Below, one piece after another: positions 27,096 through 36,733 of a stretch of DNA of 64,000 nt. Within the stretch, counting starts at the first letter, position 1. The number at the start of each line of letters is the position of its first letter. Under the pieces are notes generated by a model, which did not search any database, was not told where the DNA came from, and saw nothing but the letters and a program-made list of their open reading frames with translations. Both the position numbers and the translations under genes were made by a program. Origin of the DNA: Streptomyces sp. ITFR-16 (GTDB lineage: Bacteria; Actinomycetota; Actinomycetes; Streptomycetales; Streptomycetaceae); contig NZ_CP134609.1 in NCBI RefSeq assembly GCF_031844705.1, positions 4,340,001 through 4,404,000 on the forward strand, read 5' to 3'.

Positions 27096-28156
27096 CCGCA
27101 CGCCGCCCTTCGCTCGCGGTCGTCGGCGCGACCGGGGCGATCGGTGGCGTCATGCTCCAGATCCTCTCCCAGCACGCGGATGTCTGGGGCGAGGTGAGAC
27201 TGATCGCCTCGCCGCGCTCGGCCGGCCGCAAGCTGGTCGTGCGCGGCGAGGAGAGCGAGGTCCTCGAACTCACCGAGGACGTCTTCGACGGCGTCGACGT
27301 GGCGCTCTTCCTGGTGCCCGACGAGGTCTCCGCGCGCTGGGCGCCGCTCGCCGCGTCCAAGGGCGCCGTCGTCATCGACGACTCCGACGCCTTCCGCCGG
27401 GACGGCGACGTCCCGCTGGTCGTGCCCGAGATCAACCCCCATGCCGTACGGATCAGACCGCGCGGCATCGTCGCGAGCCCGAACTGCACCACGCTGTCGC
27501 TGATCGTCGCGGTCGGCGCCCTGCACGCCGAGTTCGGGCTGCGGGAGCTGGTCGTCTCGTCCTACCAGGCCGTGAGCGGCGCCGGCCGCGACGGCGTCGC
27601 CGCGCTGCGCGAGCAGCTGTCGATGGTGGCCGGCACCGAGCTCGGTACGAAGCCGGGCGACGTGCGCCGCGTGGTGGGGGACACCGACGGCGGCCCGTTC
27701 GCCGCCCCGGTCGCCCTGAACGTCGTGCCGTGGGCCGGGACGGACGCCGGCGACGGCTGGTCGTCCGAGGAACTGGCGATCCGCGAGGAGTGCCGCAAGA
27801 TCCTCGACCTGCCCGGCCTGCGGGTCTCCGCGACCTGCGTCTACGTACCCGTGATCGCCACCCACTCGATGTCCGTGCACGCCCGCTTCGAGAACGAGGT
27901 CGCGGTCGACCGGGCCCACGAGATCCTGGCGACCGCGCCCGGCGTGGTGCTGTACGACAGCCCGGGCGCCGGGGACTTCCCGACCCCGTCCGACGTCGTG
28001 GGCACGGATCCGACCTGGGTCGGCCGCGTCCGGCGCGCGCTGGACGACCCGAGGGCGCTGGAACTCTTCGTCTGCGGCGACAATCTCCGCAAGGGAGCGG
28101 CGCTCAATGTGGCACAGATCGCCGAATCGGTCGCGGCCGAGATCCCCCGGTCCTGA
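27092..28156 (+). CDS. asd: aspartate-semialdehyde dehydrogenase
   Basis: Asd reduces aspartyl phosphate to aspartate semialdehyde with NADPH, the step after aspartokinase. The 354-residue protein has the Rossmann loop VVGATGAIGGVML, the catalytic Cys 132 in ASPNCTT and SSYQAVSGAGRDG. Its ATG overlaps the ask stop (ATGA), so the two are made together. Confidence 0.97.
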   Translation: MTARRPSLAVVGATGAIGGVMLQILSQHADVWGEVRLIASPRSAGRKLVVRGEESEVLELTEDVFDGVDVALFLVPDEVSARWAPLAASKGAVVIDDSDAFRRDGDVPLVVPEINPHAVRIRPRGIVASPNCTTLSLIVAVGALHAEFGLRELVVSSYQAVSGAGRDGVAALREQLSMVAGTELGTKPGDVRRVVGDTDGGPFAAPVALNVVPWAGTDAGDGWSSEELAIREECRKILDLPGLRVSATCVYVPVIATHSMSVHARFENEVAVDRAHEILATAPGVVLYDSPGAGDFPTPSDVVGTDPTWVGRVRRALDDPRALELFVCGDNLRKGAALNVAQIAESVAAEIPRS

Positions 28157-28428
28157 TCGAACCTGATTTGTGTGCTCTGTGAACACCCTGTGAGCAAGTT
28201 GCTGGTCTGAACCTCTTGAGCTGGGACGTCACGGTGTCCGACGATGACCTTTCGGTCTGTCGCAACCGCCGGGCGGGCGGCAGGCGTCTAAGCGGTCACT
28301 TCTTGCGCGGCGGGGCGCATGTTCGGGGCATTCGGGGAAGAGCGGGTACGTATGCAGGCATATCGCATGGACTCAAACGCGGTGCCGGATGCGTACAACC
28401 CTGATGGGGGGAAACGTGTCCAACTGGC

Positions 28429-29091
28429 GTGGCAGAGGTTCTCGATATCACAGTGGTGGGCCCCTTGCGCGGCGCTTCGGTGCGACCGCTCAGACGGCCC
28501 CGCGCGTCCGGCGGCATGCCGGTGATCGCGCCCATGCCCGCTGCACGCCAGACAGGGCTGCCGTCCCAGCGCGGGGGCGCTGAGGAGAGCGTGGCAGCCG
28601 GAACCACCGTCGACCATCTCACCGAGACCTACCGCGCCCACTACCGTTCGCTGCTCGGCCTCGCGGCCCTGCTGCTGGACGACACGGCGTCCTGCGAGGA
28701 CGTCGTGCAGGAGGCGTTCATCCGCGTCCACTCGGCACGCAACCGGGTGCGCGAGCCCGAGAAGACGCTCGCCTATCTGCGCCAGACCGTCGTCAACCTC
28801 TCCCGCTCCGCCCTGCGCCGGCGCATCCTCGGGCTGAAGCTGCTCTCCAAGCCCATGCCGGACATGGCGAGCGCGGAGGAGGGCGCGTACGACCAGCTGG
28901 AGCGGGACGCGCTGATCAAGGCCATGCGGGGGCTCCAGAGGCGCCAGCGCGAGGTGCTGGTGCTGCGCTACTTCGCGGACATGACCGAGGCACAGGTCGC
29001 CGAGACGCTGGGCATATCCCTGGGTTCGGTGAAGGCGTACGGTTCCCGCGGCATCGCGGCGCTGCGCGTAGTGATGGAGGCGCAGGCATGA
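28429..29091 (+). CDS. SigE-type ECF RNA polymerase sigma factor
   Basis: A 220-residue group 4 sigma factor with region 2 (HYRSLLGLAALLLDDTASCEDVVQEAFIRV) and region 4 (LQRRQREVLVLRYFADMTEAQVAETLGISLGSVKAYGSRG). It directs RNA polymerase to a small regulon. The N-terminal 55 residues are basic and probably disordered. The start is not certain: the GTG at 28429 has no close Shine-Dalgarno sequence, and an ATG at 28516 would give a shorter protein. The stop overlaps the ATG of a membrane-protein gene, its likely regulator. Confidence 0.9.
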   Translation: MAEVLDITVVGPLRGASVRPLRRPRASGGMPVIAPMPAARQTGLPSQRGGAEESVAAGTTVDHLTETYRAHYRSLLGLAALLLDDTASCEDVVQEAFIRVHSARNRVREPEKTLAYLRQTVVNLSRSALRRRILGLKLLSKPMPDMASAEEGAYDQLERDALIKAMRGLQRRQREVLVLRYFADMTEAQVAETLGISLGSVKAYGSRGIAALRVVMEAQA

Positions 29092-30230
29092 GCCGGCGCG
29101 ACGACCACGACCACGGACACGACCAGGGAAACGGAACTGTGAACCACGGGCCGGAGAACACCCCGCACATGGACCTGTTCGGCACGAGCGCGGACTCCCT
29201 CGACGGTGCGTCGGTGGACGAGGACGCGCTGCGCCGGATGATGCGGGGCGCCGTCCAGGGCCTCGAACCCAGCGAGGGCAGCCTCGACCAGCTGTACCGC
29301 GCGGTGCCCGCCCGGCGCGCCCGGCGCCGCCAGGCCCTCGTGGGCGCGGCCGCCGCGGCCCTGCTCATCGGCACCGCGGTCCCCGCCTTCGTCCATGTCG
29401 CCAACTCGGAGGGTTCGAGCACCGCCAGCCCCGCCATCGCCGGCCACGGCGAACAGGCGCAGGGCGGCAACGGCGACGAGCCCGGCGCCGATTCGGGCAA
29501 CGGGAGCGGCGGCAGCGGCGGCGACGGGCAGCAGACCGCCGGCCAGGGGCTCCCGCAGACCAGCGCCAGCCCCTCCGACAGCAGCGGCACGGGCACGGAG
29601 GGCGACGCGACCGGCGCGTCCGCCGACCCGGCGATCAGCGCGGAGATCGCCATGCCCGCGTGCGACCCCGCCCAGCTCGGCGTCGAGTCGGCCACGACCG
29701 GCGCCGCCGGTGCGGACGGCACGGTGTACGGGACCTTCCGCATCGCCAACGTGTCCAGCACGGACTGCTCGGTGAGCAGCAGCGGCACGGTGGGCTTCGA
29801 GGCGATGGGCGCGGCCGACCCGGACAAGATCGTGGTCGTCCGGCACACCGAGGGTGACCCGGCGTCCGGACTGCCCGATCCCGCCACGGAGGAGGCCACG
29901 GTCCTGCTGAAGCCGGACATGGTCTACGAGGTGCAGTTCGCCTGGGTACCCAAGGACACCTGTCCGTCGACCGGCGGTTCCCCCTCCCCGACGCCGACGG
30001 ACGGCACCACGGGCAGCACCACCGGGGCCGCGGCCGGTTCCAACACGGGCGGTACGGGCGACAGCGAGGCGGGTACGGAGCCGCAGCTCGGCACCTCGGA
30101 CGGGGCGGCCCAGGGCAGCATCTCCGTCCAGCACACGCCGGAGCCGGGGGCGCCGGTCGCCGCGACGAAGATCTCCAACGCCTGCGCGGGCACCATCTAC
30201 CGCACGGGCGTCCTCGAACCCACCTCGTAG
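29088..30230 (+). CDS. single-pass membrane protein coupled to the sigma factor
   Basis: A 380-residue protein with a His/Asp-rich start, a cytoplasmic segment of about 80 residues ending in VPARRARRRQ, one membrane helix (ALVGAAAAALLIGTAVPAF) and an outside part. The outside part has long Gly/Ser/Thr-rich linkers around a folded segment containing paired Cys. Translational coupling to an ECF sigma gene suggests an anti-sigma or sensor role, but no zinc-binding ZAS motif (HxxxCxxC) is present. I therefore do not call it an anti-sigma factor with certainty. Confidence 0.75.
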   Translation: MSRRDDHDHGHDQGNGTVNHGPENTPHMDLFGTSADSLDGASVDEDALRRMMRGAVQGLEPSEGSLDQLYRAVPARRARRRQALVGAAAAALLIGTAVPAFVHVANSEGSSTASPAIAGHGEQAQGGNGDEPGADSGNGSGGSGGDGQQTAGQGLPQTSASPSDSSGTGTEGDATGASADPAISAEIAMPACDPAQLGVESATTGAAGADGTVYGTFRIANVSSTDCSVSSSGTVGFEAMGAADPDKIVVVRHTEGDPASGLPDPATEEATVLLKPDMVYEVQFAWVPKDTCPSTGGSPSPTPTDGTTGSTTGAAAGSNTGGTGDSEAGTEPQLGTSDGAAQGSISVQHTPEPGAPVAATKISNACAGTIYRTGVLEPTS

Positions 30231-30249
30231 GGCGGCGCGGCCTGCCGGG

Positions 30250-31095
30250 TCAGGTGCGCGCCGGGACGTGCTCGTCGGGGGCGTGCTTGTCGGGGGCGTC
30301 GGGGACCAGGCCCAGCGCCACGTCCCGGGCGGCCTCGGCCTCGCGGCGGATCAGCCGGAACCACATGAAGACCACGAACGCGGCGAAGACGAACCACTCG
30401 CCCGTGTAGCCGAGGTTCTGGAACGCCTTCAGGTCGAGCCCGCTGCCCTGCGGCGCGGCGGCGGGCACGGGGCGCAGGGCGGCGCCACCGGAGGCCTCGG
30501 CGCCTGCACCTGAGGCCGCCGCCGTGTCGCTCTTGCGGAGCGTCACCCAGGCGTCGTAGACGTCGTACGGCACGAGGTTGACCAGCGACGCGGCGCTGAT
30601 CATGCCCACCTGGCCGGCGGGCAGCCCGCCCGCCGTGTCGGCCCCGGCGGTTCCCGCGTTCTCCGAGGCCTGGAGGTCGCCGGTCACCGTGACCCGGCCC
30701 GTCGGCGCGGCGGGCACGGGGGTGTGCCCGGCCTTCCCCGGCAGCCAGCCGCGCACCACCGGCAGGGCCTTGCCGCTGTCGGTGCGCAGCATGCCGAGGA
30801 CGTAGAAGCCGGTCTTGTCGTCCAGCTCGCGGCCGGGCACCAGGAACTGGTCCGCGTACCTGCCGCTCGCGGTGGCCGGGCGGCCGGAGGTCACCGTGTC
30901 CACGGGCAGCAGCTCGTCGAGCGGCTCGGCCGCCAGCGTGCCCGGCGCGGGCTGCTTCTCGGCGGCCTCGTGCGACTGCACGCGGTCCTCGAAGCGGCCG
31001 AGCTGCCAGGTGCCCATGAACACGCAGAACGGGATGGCCAGTACGACGAAGAGGTTGATCCCCCACCAGCGCGGGGTCAGCAGGAACCGGTACAC
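30250..31095 (-). CDS. SURF1-family cytochrome oxidase assembly protein
   Basis: A 281-residue membrane protein with one helix at each end (WWGINLFVVLAIPFCVFMG and WFVFAAFVVFMWFRLI) and a periplasmic-side domain between them, the SURF1 plan. Typical pieces are GTWQLGRFEDR, ASGRYADQFLVPGRE and VVRGWLPG. SURF1 helps insert heme a into cytochrome c oxidase. It starts with GTG after GGAGGG. Confidence 0.93.
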   Translation of the reverse strand: MYRFLLTPRWWGINLFVVLAIPFCVFMGTWQLGRFEDRVQSHEAAEKQPAPGTLAAEPLDELLPVDTVTSGRPATASGRYADQFLVPGRELDDKTGFYVLGMLRTDSGKALPVVRGWLPGKAGHTPVPAAPTGRVTVTGDLQASENAGTAGADTAGGLPAGQVGMISAASLVNLVPYDVYDAWVTLRKSDTAAASGAGAEASGGAALRPVPAAAPQGSGLDLKAFQNLGYTGEWFVFAAFVVFMWFRLIRREAEAARDVALGLVPDAPDKHAPDEHVPART

Positions 31096-31167
31096 CCCTC
31101 CACGGTACGGTCCCCGCTCCGCCCGGCCGGAGCGGGGGCACCCGGAAAGCCGCCCTTTATCCGGGCC

Positions 31168-33036
31168 CTACGCCGGCGCGTCCGCTCCCAGATGGCGCCG
31201 GGCGAAGTCCAGCTCCAGCCGGACCTGCTTGATCCGCTCCTCCACGACGAGCGAGCCGTGACCCGCGTCGTACCGGTAGACCTCGTGCACGGCGTCGCGG
31301 GCCTTCAGCCGGTCCACGTAGTTCTCCACCTGTCGGATCGGGCAGCGGGGGTCGTTGACGCCGGCCGAGATGTAGACCGGCGCCCGCACGGCGTCCACGT
31401 AGGTCAGGGGCGACGAGGCCTCGAACCGCTCGGGCACCTCCTCCGGGGTCCCGCCCAGCAGGGTGCGGTCCATCGCCTTGAGGGCCTCCATCTCGTCGTG
31501 GTACGCCGTGACGTAGTCCGCGACGGGGACGGCGGCCAGGCCGAGGGCCCAGTCACCGGGCTGGGTGCCGAGGCCGAGCAGGGTGAGATAGCCGCCCCAG
31601 GAGCCGCCGGCGAGCACCAGCTTCTCCGGGTCCGCGAGGCCGGACTTCACGGCCCACTCCCGCACCGCCGCGATGTCCTCCAGCTCGATCAGCCCGACCC
31701 GGTGCTTGAGCGCGTCCGTCCAGGCCCGCCCGTAGCCGGTCGAGCCGCGGTAGTTGACCCTCACGACCGCGTAGCCGTGGTCCACCCAGGCGGCGGGTCC
31801 GGCCGCGAAGGCGTCGCTGTCGTGCCAGGTGGGGCCGCCGTGGATCTCGAAGACGGTCGGGAAGGGGCCGTCGGCCGGGGCGGCGGGGCGCTGGACGAGT
31901 GCGTGGACACGGCCGCCCGGCCCCTCCACCCACACGTCCTCGACCGGGACCGACACCGGGGCCTTCGCGCCCGGCGGGTCGAGCACCACCGCACCGGTCG
32001 TGGAGCGGACGACGGGCGGCTCGGCGGCCGACGACCAGAGGTACTCCACCGTGCCGTCCGGCCGGGCCGTGGCGCCCGAGACCGAACCTGCGGGTGTCTC
32101 CACCCGCACCAGGGCTCCGCCGGCCGCCGCCGGCTCGTACCGCCACAGCTCGCTGCGGGCCTCGAAGCCGTGCTCGACCAGCAGCGCGGAGCCGTCCGGA
32201 TACCACTCGGCGCCCACGTCGCCCGGCAGGTCGATGGCGAGGTCGGTCTCGGTGCCCGCCACCGGGTCCCAGATCATCGGCTCCCACCGGCCGCGCCGCT
32301 GGTGCCCGACCAGCAGCCGGGAGTCCCCGGCCACCGGCGCGAAGCCGAGGACGGCGAGCCCCAGCTCCTTCGTGCCCCCCTCGGTGTCGTCCAGCTCCGC
32401 GACCGCGGTGCCGTCGGGCCGCACCACCCGGAGCGCGGAGTGCATCGCGTCGCCGTGCTCCGTGTGCTCCAGCGCGATCAGCGTCCCGTCGTGGGACAGG
32501 TCGCCGACCCCGGCCGACTCGCGGTGGCGGTAGATCTCCACGGGCGCCTCGCCGGGCCGCACGACATGGACCGTCGTGCCGTCCTCGTCCGTCGAACGGC
32601 CGATCACCGCCGTGCCGTCCCGGCCGATCGCGAGTCCGGCCGGATAGGAGGGTTCGAGCCCGGGGGCCGCGGGCTCGTCCGCCGGGTCCGCGCCGCCGTG
32701 GAACGGCTGGCGCATCCACACCCCGAACTCGTCGCCGTCGGTGTCGCTGAACCACCACACGGCCTCGCCGTCCGGCGTCAGCACCCCGTCCGTCGTCCCG
32801 TTCGGCCGGTCGGTGACCTGGCGCTGCTTCCCCGTCGCCCGGTCCCAGGCGTACAGCTCGTAGGTCCCCGTCGCGTTGGACACGAACAGCGAGCGGTCGG
32901 GGGCGTCCTCCGCCCAGTCGGGCAGCGACACCCGGGGAGCGCGGAACCGTCGCTCCCAATCCGGGACGGAATCGGCCGCAGGATCGGCCGGCGATCCGGG
33001 TGTTGAACCGGGCGTCGCACCAGTGGTCTCAGTCAT
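31168..33036 (-). CDS. prolyl oligopeptidase family (S9) serine peptidase
   Basis: A 622-residue enzyme: an N-terminal beta-propeller of about 370 residues, then an alpha/beta-hydrolase domain. The triad is Ser 479 in GGSWGGY, Asp 562 in VNDPRCP and His 593 in DAGHGS. IHGGPTWHDSD contributes the oxyanion region. There is no signal peptide, so it acts in the cytoplasm on short peptides or acylated amino acids. The frame extends to 33174, but the ATG at 33036 begins the conserved part. Confidence 0.93.
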   Translation of the reverse strand: MTETTGATPGSTPGSPADPAADSVPDWERRFRAPRVSLPDWAEDAPDRSLFVSNATGTYELYAWDRATGKQRQVTDRPNGTTDGVLTPDGEAVWWFSDTDGDEFGVWMRQPFHGGADPADEPAAPGLEPSYPAGLAIGRDGTAVIGRSTDEDGTTVHVVRPGEAPVEIYRHRESAGVGDLSHDGTLIALEHTEHGDAMHSALRVVRPDGTAVAELDDTEGGTKELGLAVLGFAPVAGDSRLLVGHQRRGRWEPMIWDPVAGTETDLAIDLPGDVGAEWYPDGSALLVEHGFEARSELWRYEPAAAGGALVRVETPAGSVSGATARPDGTVEYLWSSAAEPPVVRSTTGAVVLDPPGAKAPVSVPVEDVWVEGPGGRVHALVQRPAAPADGPFPTVFEIHGGPTWHDSDAFAAGPAAWVDHGYAVVRVNYRGSTGYGRAWTDALKHRVGLIELEDIAAVREWAVKSGLADPEKLVLAGGSWGGYLTLLGLGTQPGDWALGLAAVPVADYVTAYHDEMEALKAMDRTLLGGTPEEVPERFEASSPLTYVDAVRAPVYISAGVNDPRCPIRQVENYVDRLKARDAVHEVYRYDAGHGSLVVEERIKQVRLELDFARRHLGADAPA

Positions 33037-33106
33037 GCCCCCATTCTGCGCCGGACGGCCGGCAAACCGTTCGCTTCGTCCGCAGCCTGTGGATAACCTC
33101 GCTGAC

Positions 33107-33943
33107 ATGCCTGCTCCGATACCCGCCGACTGGCGCGATGCCAACCGCGCGATGTGGGATGAACGTGTGCCCATTCACGCAGGCAGCGATTTCTACGACC
33201 TCGACTCCTTCCGCGCGGGCAAGGACCCGCTGCGGCCCTTCGAGCTGGCCGAGGTCGGTGACGTGAAGGGGCGGTCGCTGCTGCACCTCCAGTGCCACAT
33301 CGGTCTCGACACCCTGTCCTGGGCCCGGCACGGCGCCGCCCAGGTCGTCGGCCTCGACTTCTCCGAGCCCGCCGTCGAGACCGCCCGGTCGCTCGCCCAC
33401 GACCTGGGATTCGGCCCCGACCGGGCGGCCTTCGTCGCCGGGGACGTCTACGACGCGGCGCAGACGGTCCCGGACTCCTCGTACGACATCGTCTACACCG
33501 GCGTCGGCGCGCTGAACTGGCTGCCCGACATCGACCGCTGGGCCGAGACCGCGGCCTCGCTGGTCGCGCCCGGGGGCTTCCTCTACCTGGCGGAGTTCCA
33601 CCCGCTCACCGACTGCCTCGACGACGCGACGGGTTCGCGGATCGTGCACGACTACTTCAGCCGCGACGCGTGGGTGGACGAGACGCCGGGCACGTACGCG
33701 GACTTCGACGCGCCGACCGTCCACAACCGCAGCGTCGAGTGGCAGCACCCGGTGGGCAGCGTGGTCTCCGCGCTGGCTGCGGCCGGTCTGCGGATCGAGT
33801 TCCTGCACGAGCACGACGCCTCGCTCTTCGCCCGCTTCCCGGTGCTGGAGCGCCGGGCGGACGGCTTCTTCCGCTTCCCGGCGGACCGGCCGCGCATCCC
33901 GCTGATGTACTCGCTCAAGGCGACCCGGCCGGAGTCCCGTTAG
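33107..33943 (+). CDS. class I SAM-dependent methyltransferase
   Basis: A 278-residue methyltransferase with the SAM-binding motif SLLHLQCHIGLDTLSWA (about 57-73), an acidic second motif VVGLDFSEPAV and the post-I strand YDIVYTGVGALNW. The start ATG at 33107 has no strong Shine-Dalgarno sequence. The substrate is unknown. It is divergent from the peptidase gene. Confidence 0.88.
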   Translation: MPAPIPADWRDANRAMWDERVPIHAGSDFYDLDSFRAGKDPLRPFELAEVGDVKGRSLLHLQCHIGLDTLSWARHGAAQVVGLDFSEPAVETARSLAHDLGFGPDRAAFVAGDVYDAAQTVPDSSYDIVYTGVGALNWLPDIDRWAETAASLVAPGGFLYLAEFHPLTDCLDDATGSRIVHDYFSRDAWVDETPGTYADFDAPTVHNRSVEWQHPVGSVVSALAAAGLRIEFLHEHDASLFARFPVLERRADGFFRFPADRPRIPLMYSLKATRPESR

Positions 33944-34035
33944 CCGGAGTCCGGTCAGGCGGTGTGCCGGGGCGTCGTCGCAGGCCGGGGCGGGTGCCGG
34001 GGCGATTGTCAGTGGCGGGGTCCAGACTCGGACCC

Positions 34036-34425
34036 ATGACCACGCATGCCGATCCGAGAATCGCGGTCGAGCGCTACTGGACCGCGGCCGACCACCGCGA
34101 CTGGGCCACCTTCGCGACGACCCTCGCCGACGAGGTGGTGTACGACCTGCCGCAGACCCGCGAGCGCATCCGCGGCAAGGAGCGGTATCTGACGTTCAAC
34201 CGGGAGTATCCGGGGGACTGGCGGGTGCGCGTCGAGCGGGTCGTGGCCGATCCGGACGGGCGGCAGGCCGCCGTCCGGACGCTGTTCACGACCGGCGACC
34301 AGGAGCTGCCCGCGGTGCACTTCTTCACGTTCGACGCGCAGGGGCTGATCAGCGCGATAACCGACTTCTGGCCCGAGCCGTACGAGCCCCCGGCCGGCCG
34401 GGAGCACCTGGTCGAGCGGTACTGA
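34036..34425 (+). CDS. SnoaL/NTF2-like fold protein
   Basis: A 129-residue single-domain protein of the NTF2-like superfamily (RYWTAADHRDWATFATTLADEVVYDLP, FFTFDAQGLISAITDFWPEPY). Members are small enzymes or binding proteins with a cone-shaped pocket. The exact role is unknown. Confidence 0.85.
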   Translation: MTTHADPRIAVERYWTAADHRDWATFATTLADEVVYDLPQTRERIRGKERYLTFNREYPGDWRVRVERVVADPDGRQAAVRTLFTTGDQELPAVHFFTFDAQGLISAITDFWPEPYEPPAGREHLVERY

Positions 34426-34500
34426 GGACGGCCGGCGCGGCGACGCCCAGGAGCGGGGACTCCGGAGCGGCGCCGTGCAGGCGGCCTCGGTACGGGCGTG

Positions 34501-35304
34501 CTACGCGACCGAGCGGAAGGCGGGCAGATAGCCGCCCGACTGGCCCTCGGCCTTCGGGTGGTACGAGTTGTAGACGGGGATCGACACGCTGTGGAGCCAC
34601 GGGTCGCCCGAGCACAGCTCGTGCCCGGTGAATTCGTCGACGACGCTGGAGAAGGTGAATCCGGCATCGGCCGCCTGCTTGGCGATGACGCCGTTCATCA
34701 CGTCGGACGCGTTGTTGATCGCCGAGCGCTCGGCCTCCGAGAGACCGGCGATGCAGCTGCCGGAGATCTTGTAGAAGCGCGGGTAGCCCAGGACGACGAC
34801 ATGCGCCTGCGGGGCCTTGGAGTGGATGGAGGAGTAGAGCGAACTCAGACCGGAGGGAAGCGAGCTGTTCATCTTCCCGACGGCGGTGTCCACGGCGGCG
34901 AGGCAGGCCGACTCGCCGGAGAGCACGCAGTCCTGCATGACATCGGCGAAGCCGACGTCATTGCCGCCGGCGGTCACGCTCACCAGCGCGGTGGACGCGC
35001 TCAGCGCACTGAGCTGGGTGCTCGCCACGGAGCTCGTGGTGGCGCCCGAACAGGCGACGAAGGTGAACGAGGACGGGGAGTTCGCCGCCGCCCAGAGGTA
35101 GGGATAGGCGTTGGTGCTGCGGCGGCAGTCACCGCTGTCGGAGAGATAGCTCCCCGCGCCGACACCGGACGAGTACGAGTCGCCGAGGGCGACGTACCCG
35201 CCGGCGGCGGCCGAGGTTGCCGAGGCGGGCTGGGCCAGGCCCAGAGCAGCCGTGGCGGCGAGGATCAGAGTGGATGCGGACGCCCAGAATCTCCGTACTG
35301 ACAT
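34501..35304 (-). CDS. secreted SGNH/GDSL esterase
   Basis: A 267-residue exported lipase/esterase. A signal peptide (ASASTLILAATAALGLAQPA) is cleaved near residue 30. Block I is YVALGDSYSSG with catalytic Ser 43, block III TAGGNDVG, and the C-terminal His 249 is in SYHPKAEG. Paired Cys residues fit the disulfide-rich Streptomyces esterases related to the S. scabies enzyme. It would hydrolyse lipids or polymer esters outside the cell. Confidence 0.93.
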   Translation of the reverse strand: MSVRRFWASASTLILAATAALGLAQPASATSAAAGGYVALGDSYSSGVGAGSYLSDSGDCRRSTNAYPYLWAAANSPSSFTFVACSGATTSSVASTQLSALSASTALVSVTAGGNDVGFADVMQDCVLSGESACLAAVDTAVGKMNSSLPSGLSSLYSSIHSKAPQAHVVVLGYPRFYKISGSCIAGLSEAERSAINNASDVMNGVIAKQAADAGFTFSSVVDEFTGHELCSGDPWLHSVSIPVYNSYHPKAEGQSGGYLPAFRSVA

Positions 35305-35416
35305 AGCTGTCAGCCCTCCGAAGTGTGGGGGTGGGTGGGGGGTTGAGTGAGCGTCACCTGTTCTAGCAGCTTCCGGTACCAGTCGGTAATAGCCAGGCGG
35401 GAACCCGTCGGATTTG

Positions 35417-35434
35417 CCCGAATGATCGTTCGGG
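35417..35434. promoter_or_regulatory. palindrome in the gap upstream of the esterase
   Basis: CCCGAA-TGATCG-TTCGGG is a perfect 6-base inverted repeat about 115 bases before the esterase start. It is the clearest structure in the 299-base gap 35305-35603, which also holds the self-complementary AAAGCATGCTTT at 35555-35566 and no supported gene. Confidence 0.45.
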
Positions 35435-35603
35435 ACTCGTAGCTCCGCGCGTAGATAAACCTTGAACTCCCCCTGAAACAAAGGTTTTTACGACGACCGG
35501 GTCATCACTTCACAGGAAGCGGAACGAAAGCCGAACGAGGGCCGTACGAGGGGGAAAGCATGCTTTTTGAGCCAATGGAGGGGGGTGGGGGAGAGGCCGG
35601 ACC

Positions 35604-36719
35604 TCAGCGGACGTCGCTGCGTCCGACGATCGTGCCCGCCCGGTCGACGCAGATGACGTCGACGGCGACCGGCGCCCCCCGCAGGACCGACAGCGCCTCG
35701 TCCCGCGCCGCCACGGCCACCAGATCGCCGAGCGGCACACCCCGCGCGAGACAGGAGCGGAGCGCCGCGAGACCGGTGTTCGCGGCGGCGACCTCGGCGG
35801 CCAGCGCCTCGTCGGCGCCGCCCCGCCGGGCCAGCTCGGCGAGGAAGCCGGGATCGACCTGGGAGCGCCCGGAGTGCAGGTCGAGATGGCCGGCGGCGAG
35901 CTTGGACAGCTTGGCGAAACCGCCGCAGACGGTGAGCCGTTCGACCGGATGGCGGCGGATGTACTTGAGCACCGCGCCCGCGAAGTCGCCCATGTCCAGG
36001 AGCGCGATCTCCGGAAGACCGTACGCGGCGACGACGGTCTTCTCGGAGGTGGACCCCGTGCAGCCCGCCACATGGGTCCGGCCGGCGGCCAGGGCCACGT
36101 CCACGCCCCGGCGGATCGAGTCGATCCAGGCCGAGCAGGAGTACGGCACGACCACCCCGGTCGTCCCGAGGATCGAGAGGCCGCCGAGGATGCCCAGCCG
36201 GGGGTTCCAGGTGGAGCGGGCGATCTCCTCGCCGTCGTCCACCGAGAGCGTGATCTCCACGTCCCCCGCGCCCCCGTGCTCCGCCGCGACCCGGCCGATG
36301 TGCTCGCGCATCATGCGGCGCGGGACGGGGTTGACCGCGGGCTCGCCGACGTCGAGCGGCAGCCCCGGCAGGGTCACCGTCCCCACGCCGGGACCGGCCC
36401 GGAAGACCACGCCCGCGCCCGGCGGCAGCGTCCGCACGGTGGCCCGTACGAGAGCGCCGTGGGTGACGTCGGGGTCGTCGCCCGCGTCCTTGACGATCCC
36501 GGCCGTGGCCAGGTCCCCGGCCAGCTCCTCCACGGCGAGCGCGAAGGCGGGCGTGCGGTCCCCGGGCAGGGTGATCGTCACCGGGTCGGGGAAGTCGCCG
36601 GTCAGCAGGGCCGTGTACGCGGCGGTGGCGGCCGCGGTGGCACAGGCGCCGGTGGTCCAGCCCGGCCGCAGACCGGTGTGCTTGAGTTGGGCGCCGCGTC
36701 CGCCCGTCGCCTCACCCAT
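35604..36719 (-). CDS. cbiD: cobalt-precorrin-5B (C1)-methyltransferase
   Basis: CbiD methylates C1 of the corrin ring with SAM. The 371-residue protein begins with the family signature GWTTGACATAAATAA, then carries RSTWNPRLGILGGLSILGTTGVV and GCTGSTSEK. The ATG at 36719 lies 14 bases from the divergent cobK start, so the two genes share one promoter region. The frame upstream to 36914 overlaps cobK and is not used. Confidence 0.95.
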   Translation of the reverse strand: MGEATGGRGAQLKHTGLRPGWTTGACATAAATAAYTALLTGDFPDPVTITLPGDRTPAFALAVEELAGDLATAGIVKDAGDDPDVTHGALVRATVRTLPPGAGVVFRAGPGVGTVTLPGLPLDVGEPAVNPVPRRMMREHIGRVAAEHGGAGDVEITLSVDDGEEIARSTWNPRLGILGGLSILGTTGVVVPYSCSAWIDSIRRGVDVALAAGRTHVAGCTGSTSEKTVVAAYGLPEIALLDMGDFAGAVLKYIRRHPVERLTVCGGFAKLSKLAAGHLDLHSGRSQVDPGFLAELARRGGADEALAAEVAAANTGLAALRSCLARGVPLGDLVAVAARDEALSVLRGAPVAVDVICVDRAGTIVGRSDVR

Positions 36720-36733
36720 GGAGGGCCGCCCCG

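Noticed and set aside
28415..28583. GTG at 28415 with a good Shine-Dalgarno sequence (GGGGGAAAC), starting a short frame overlapping the sigma gene
   Set aside because: The frame has poor third-position GC and overlaps the sigma factor frame; it may be an accident, though it could be a small upstream peptide.
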